64,000 nt of DNA from positions 124,001-188,000 of the forward strand of contig CAJTTZ010000007.1 in the NCBI GenBank assembly GCA_910579505.1, read 5' to 3'. This document shows positions 62,998-64,000 of the stretch, one piece after another; position 1 is the stretch's first letter; every line of letters begins with the position of its first letter. Made by a program: the position numbers and the translations under genes. Under the pieces are notes generated by a model. The model made no database searches, was not told the origin of the DNA, and was given only the letters and a program-made list of their open reading frames with translations. This DNA comes from an uncultured Lachnospiraceae bacterium (GTDB lineage Bacteria > Bacillota > Clostridia > Lachnospirales > Lachnospiraceae).

Positions 62998-64000
62998 TTA
63001 TCTCGCCCCTTTGTCTTTTCCTTGCGTAGTTTTATCAGATTGTCTTTCTGCAACCTCTTTTTGATAATTCTGTAGTCTCTTATACACACTGTCGCTTTTT
63101 GATTTGTTTTCATAGTTTTCTTTCCACTTGGTTACTTTATCCTGATAGTCTAAGTAAGCTTTTTTAGCTTTCTGATATGCTTGGTAAAACTCCTGCACAT
63201 TCTTATAACCGTGTCTTTTGGCAATACCGGATAATCCGATTTTCAAAATGTCAATTTCCTCATTCTTGCGGTCAATTTTGCTTTGCAGTTCGTCTTTCTT
63301 AGTAAATTTCGCAAGCCCCTTCAGGTCGTCACGCTCAAGTTCCCAAACATTACGTTCCTTTTCTGCTTCAAAGATGATCTCATTCTGTTGTTTCAGTTCC
63401 TTGTAAATCTTAAATAACTTTGGATAGACGGCTGCTTCTGCTGGCATGACAGGCTTGGGTGGTATCTTCGGCTTGGTCTGTGTTTCCTTTTTGGGTGATT
63501 GGCGGACAGGTTCTTGCACTGACATCTGCGGCTGTATCTGCTCTGTATTAAAAAGTTCTGCAGACAGTTCCCTTGCCTTTTGCAGCACCTTTGAAACCAG
63601 CATTGCCAACACCGCAACAGCACTCATAAGGATAGTTCCAAACCTTTCCGGACGACTGCCGAATATATCAATGGATTCTTTGATACGGTCAGAGATGTAC
63701 TCTTTTTTTATCTGTTGTATCTCCGTTTCTGCCACATCGCTGACGATTGCCCTGTCAACTTCACGATTCCAACGCATACGGTATCCGTTATCCGTCTGTA
63801 TCTGTTCCGCTTTTGGGTTATTCTTCCCTATCTTCTTGGTAGCAAGGTACAGACCGTTTTCATCAAAAACGTGCAGTTTCTCTTTGTCGTCCTTTACCAA
63901 AGTATTGATAAGGTCGGTATAAAAATGCTTTACCTCGTCTACAAACTCGTCCTGCTTAAACAGCTTGTTCTTGGCGGTAAAGAGGTTGCGCTCATATATC
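62998..64000 (-). CDS. C-terminal part of a probable relaxase (partial)
   Basis: The frame is open from the window edge (IYERNLFTAKNKLFKQDEFVDEV...) to the stop at 62998, about 334 residues; its start lies beyond 64000. It has a hydrophobic stretch (FGTILMSAVAVLAMLVSKVL), a proline-rich linker (KPKIPPKPVMPAEAA) and a coiled-coil, lysine-rich tail. This matches the C-terminal region of MobA/MobL-type mobilisation relaxases of Firmicutes; the catalytic domain is outside. It indicates that an integrative or mobilisable element extends to the right. Confidence 0.65.
   Translation of the reverse strand, partial: IYERNLFTAKNKLFKQDEFVDEVKHFYTDLINTLVKDDKEKLHVFDENGLYLATKKIGKNNPKAEQIQTDNGYRMRWNREVDRAIVSDVAETEIQQIKKEYISDRIKESIDIFGSRPERFGTILMSAVAVLAMLVSKVLQKARELSAELFNTEQIQPQMSVQEPVRQSPKKETQTKPKIPPKPVMPAEAAVYPKLFKIYKELKQQNEIIFEAEKERNVWELERDDLKGLAKFTKKDELQSKIDRKNEEIDILKIGLSGIAKRHGYKNVQEFYQAYQKAKKAYLDYQDKVTKWKENYENKSKSDSVYKRLQNYQKEVAERQSDKTTQGKDKGAR

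Noticed and set aside
1..64000. tRNA or rRNA genes
   Set aside because: No cloverleaf with a T-arm GGTTCGA-type motif or rRNA tract was recognised by eye on either strand; a covariance scan would be needed to exclude them fully.

Overview
The window looks like the chromosome of a motile, gut-type Lachnospiraceae (Clostridia). The evidence is the S10-spc-alpha ribosomal gene order with a KOW-domain protein between map and infA, the long L17 variant, ABC systems with lipoprotein receptors and no outer-membrane components, a YesM/YesN pair, and strong AGGAGG ribosome binding sites. No species is named because the sequence alone does not fix one.

Layout. (1) 1-4.6 kb, minus strand: csrA, one flagellin and two glycosyltransferases that probably modify it. 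(2) 4.68-5.44 kb: a small stand-alone tyrosine recombinase between two inverted 29-bp sites, each with dyad arms around a 5-bp core. Just inside the right site is a near-consensus flagellar sigma-D/sigma-28 promoter that now points away from csrA-flagellin. Inverting the segment would aim it at csrA-flagellin. I read this as a phase-variation switch for the filament gene, drawn here in the OFF orientation; it is the main discovery candidate. (3) 5.5-22.7 kb, minus: the whole S10/spc/alpha cluster (rpsJ to rplQ, with secY, adk, map, infA and rpoA), with promoters before rpsJ and rpmJ and a family of hairpin-rich repeats in its gaps. (4) 22.7-31.0 kb: a sialic-acid locus. Minus strand: solute-binding protein, two permeases, nanA and an RpiR regulator. 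Divergent plus strand: nanE, a YhcH-type protein and a ROK kinase. A convergent SGNH esterase follows. No transporter ATPase is present. (5) 31-38.8 kb: rRNA-type methyltransferase, TraX-like protein, a charged coiled-coil protein, MATE exporter, LacI regulator and hybrid histidine kinase. (6) 38.8-43.9 kb: BmpA-type nucleoside ABC transporter. (7) 43.9-51.0 kb: EAL protein, a propeller-plus-solute-binding lipoprotein, and a DUF342 gene fused out of frame to a beheaded receiver/HD-GYP gene. (8) 51.0-58.4 kb: VOC protein and a CUT1 sugar ABC operon with its YesN/YesM two-component pair. (9) 58.5-64 kb: an AT-rich accessory tract with a DUF2726 nuclease-like protein, a degraded gene, CPBP-like, DUF6061, TIGR04076 and DUF2087 proteins, and the C-terminal part of a probable relaxase running off the window; this is probably part of an integrative element.

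How the parts connect: regions 1 and 2 form one proposed regulatory unit (recombinase, flagellar sigma promoter, CsrA, flagellin, glycosylation). Regions 4, 6 and 8 are nutrient-uptake modules, each with its own regulator or operator. Region 7 holds c-di-GMP type proteins. Function calls rest on motifs read by eye; no database search was run.
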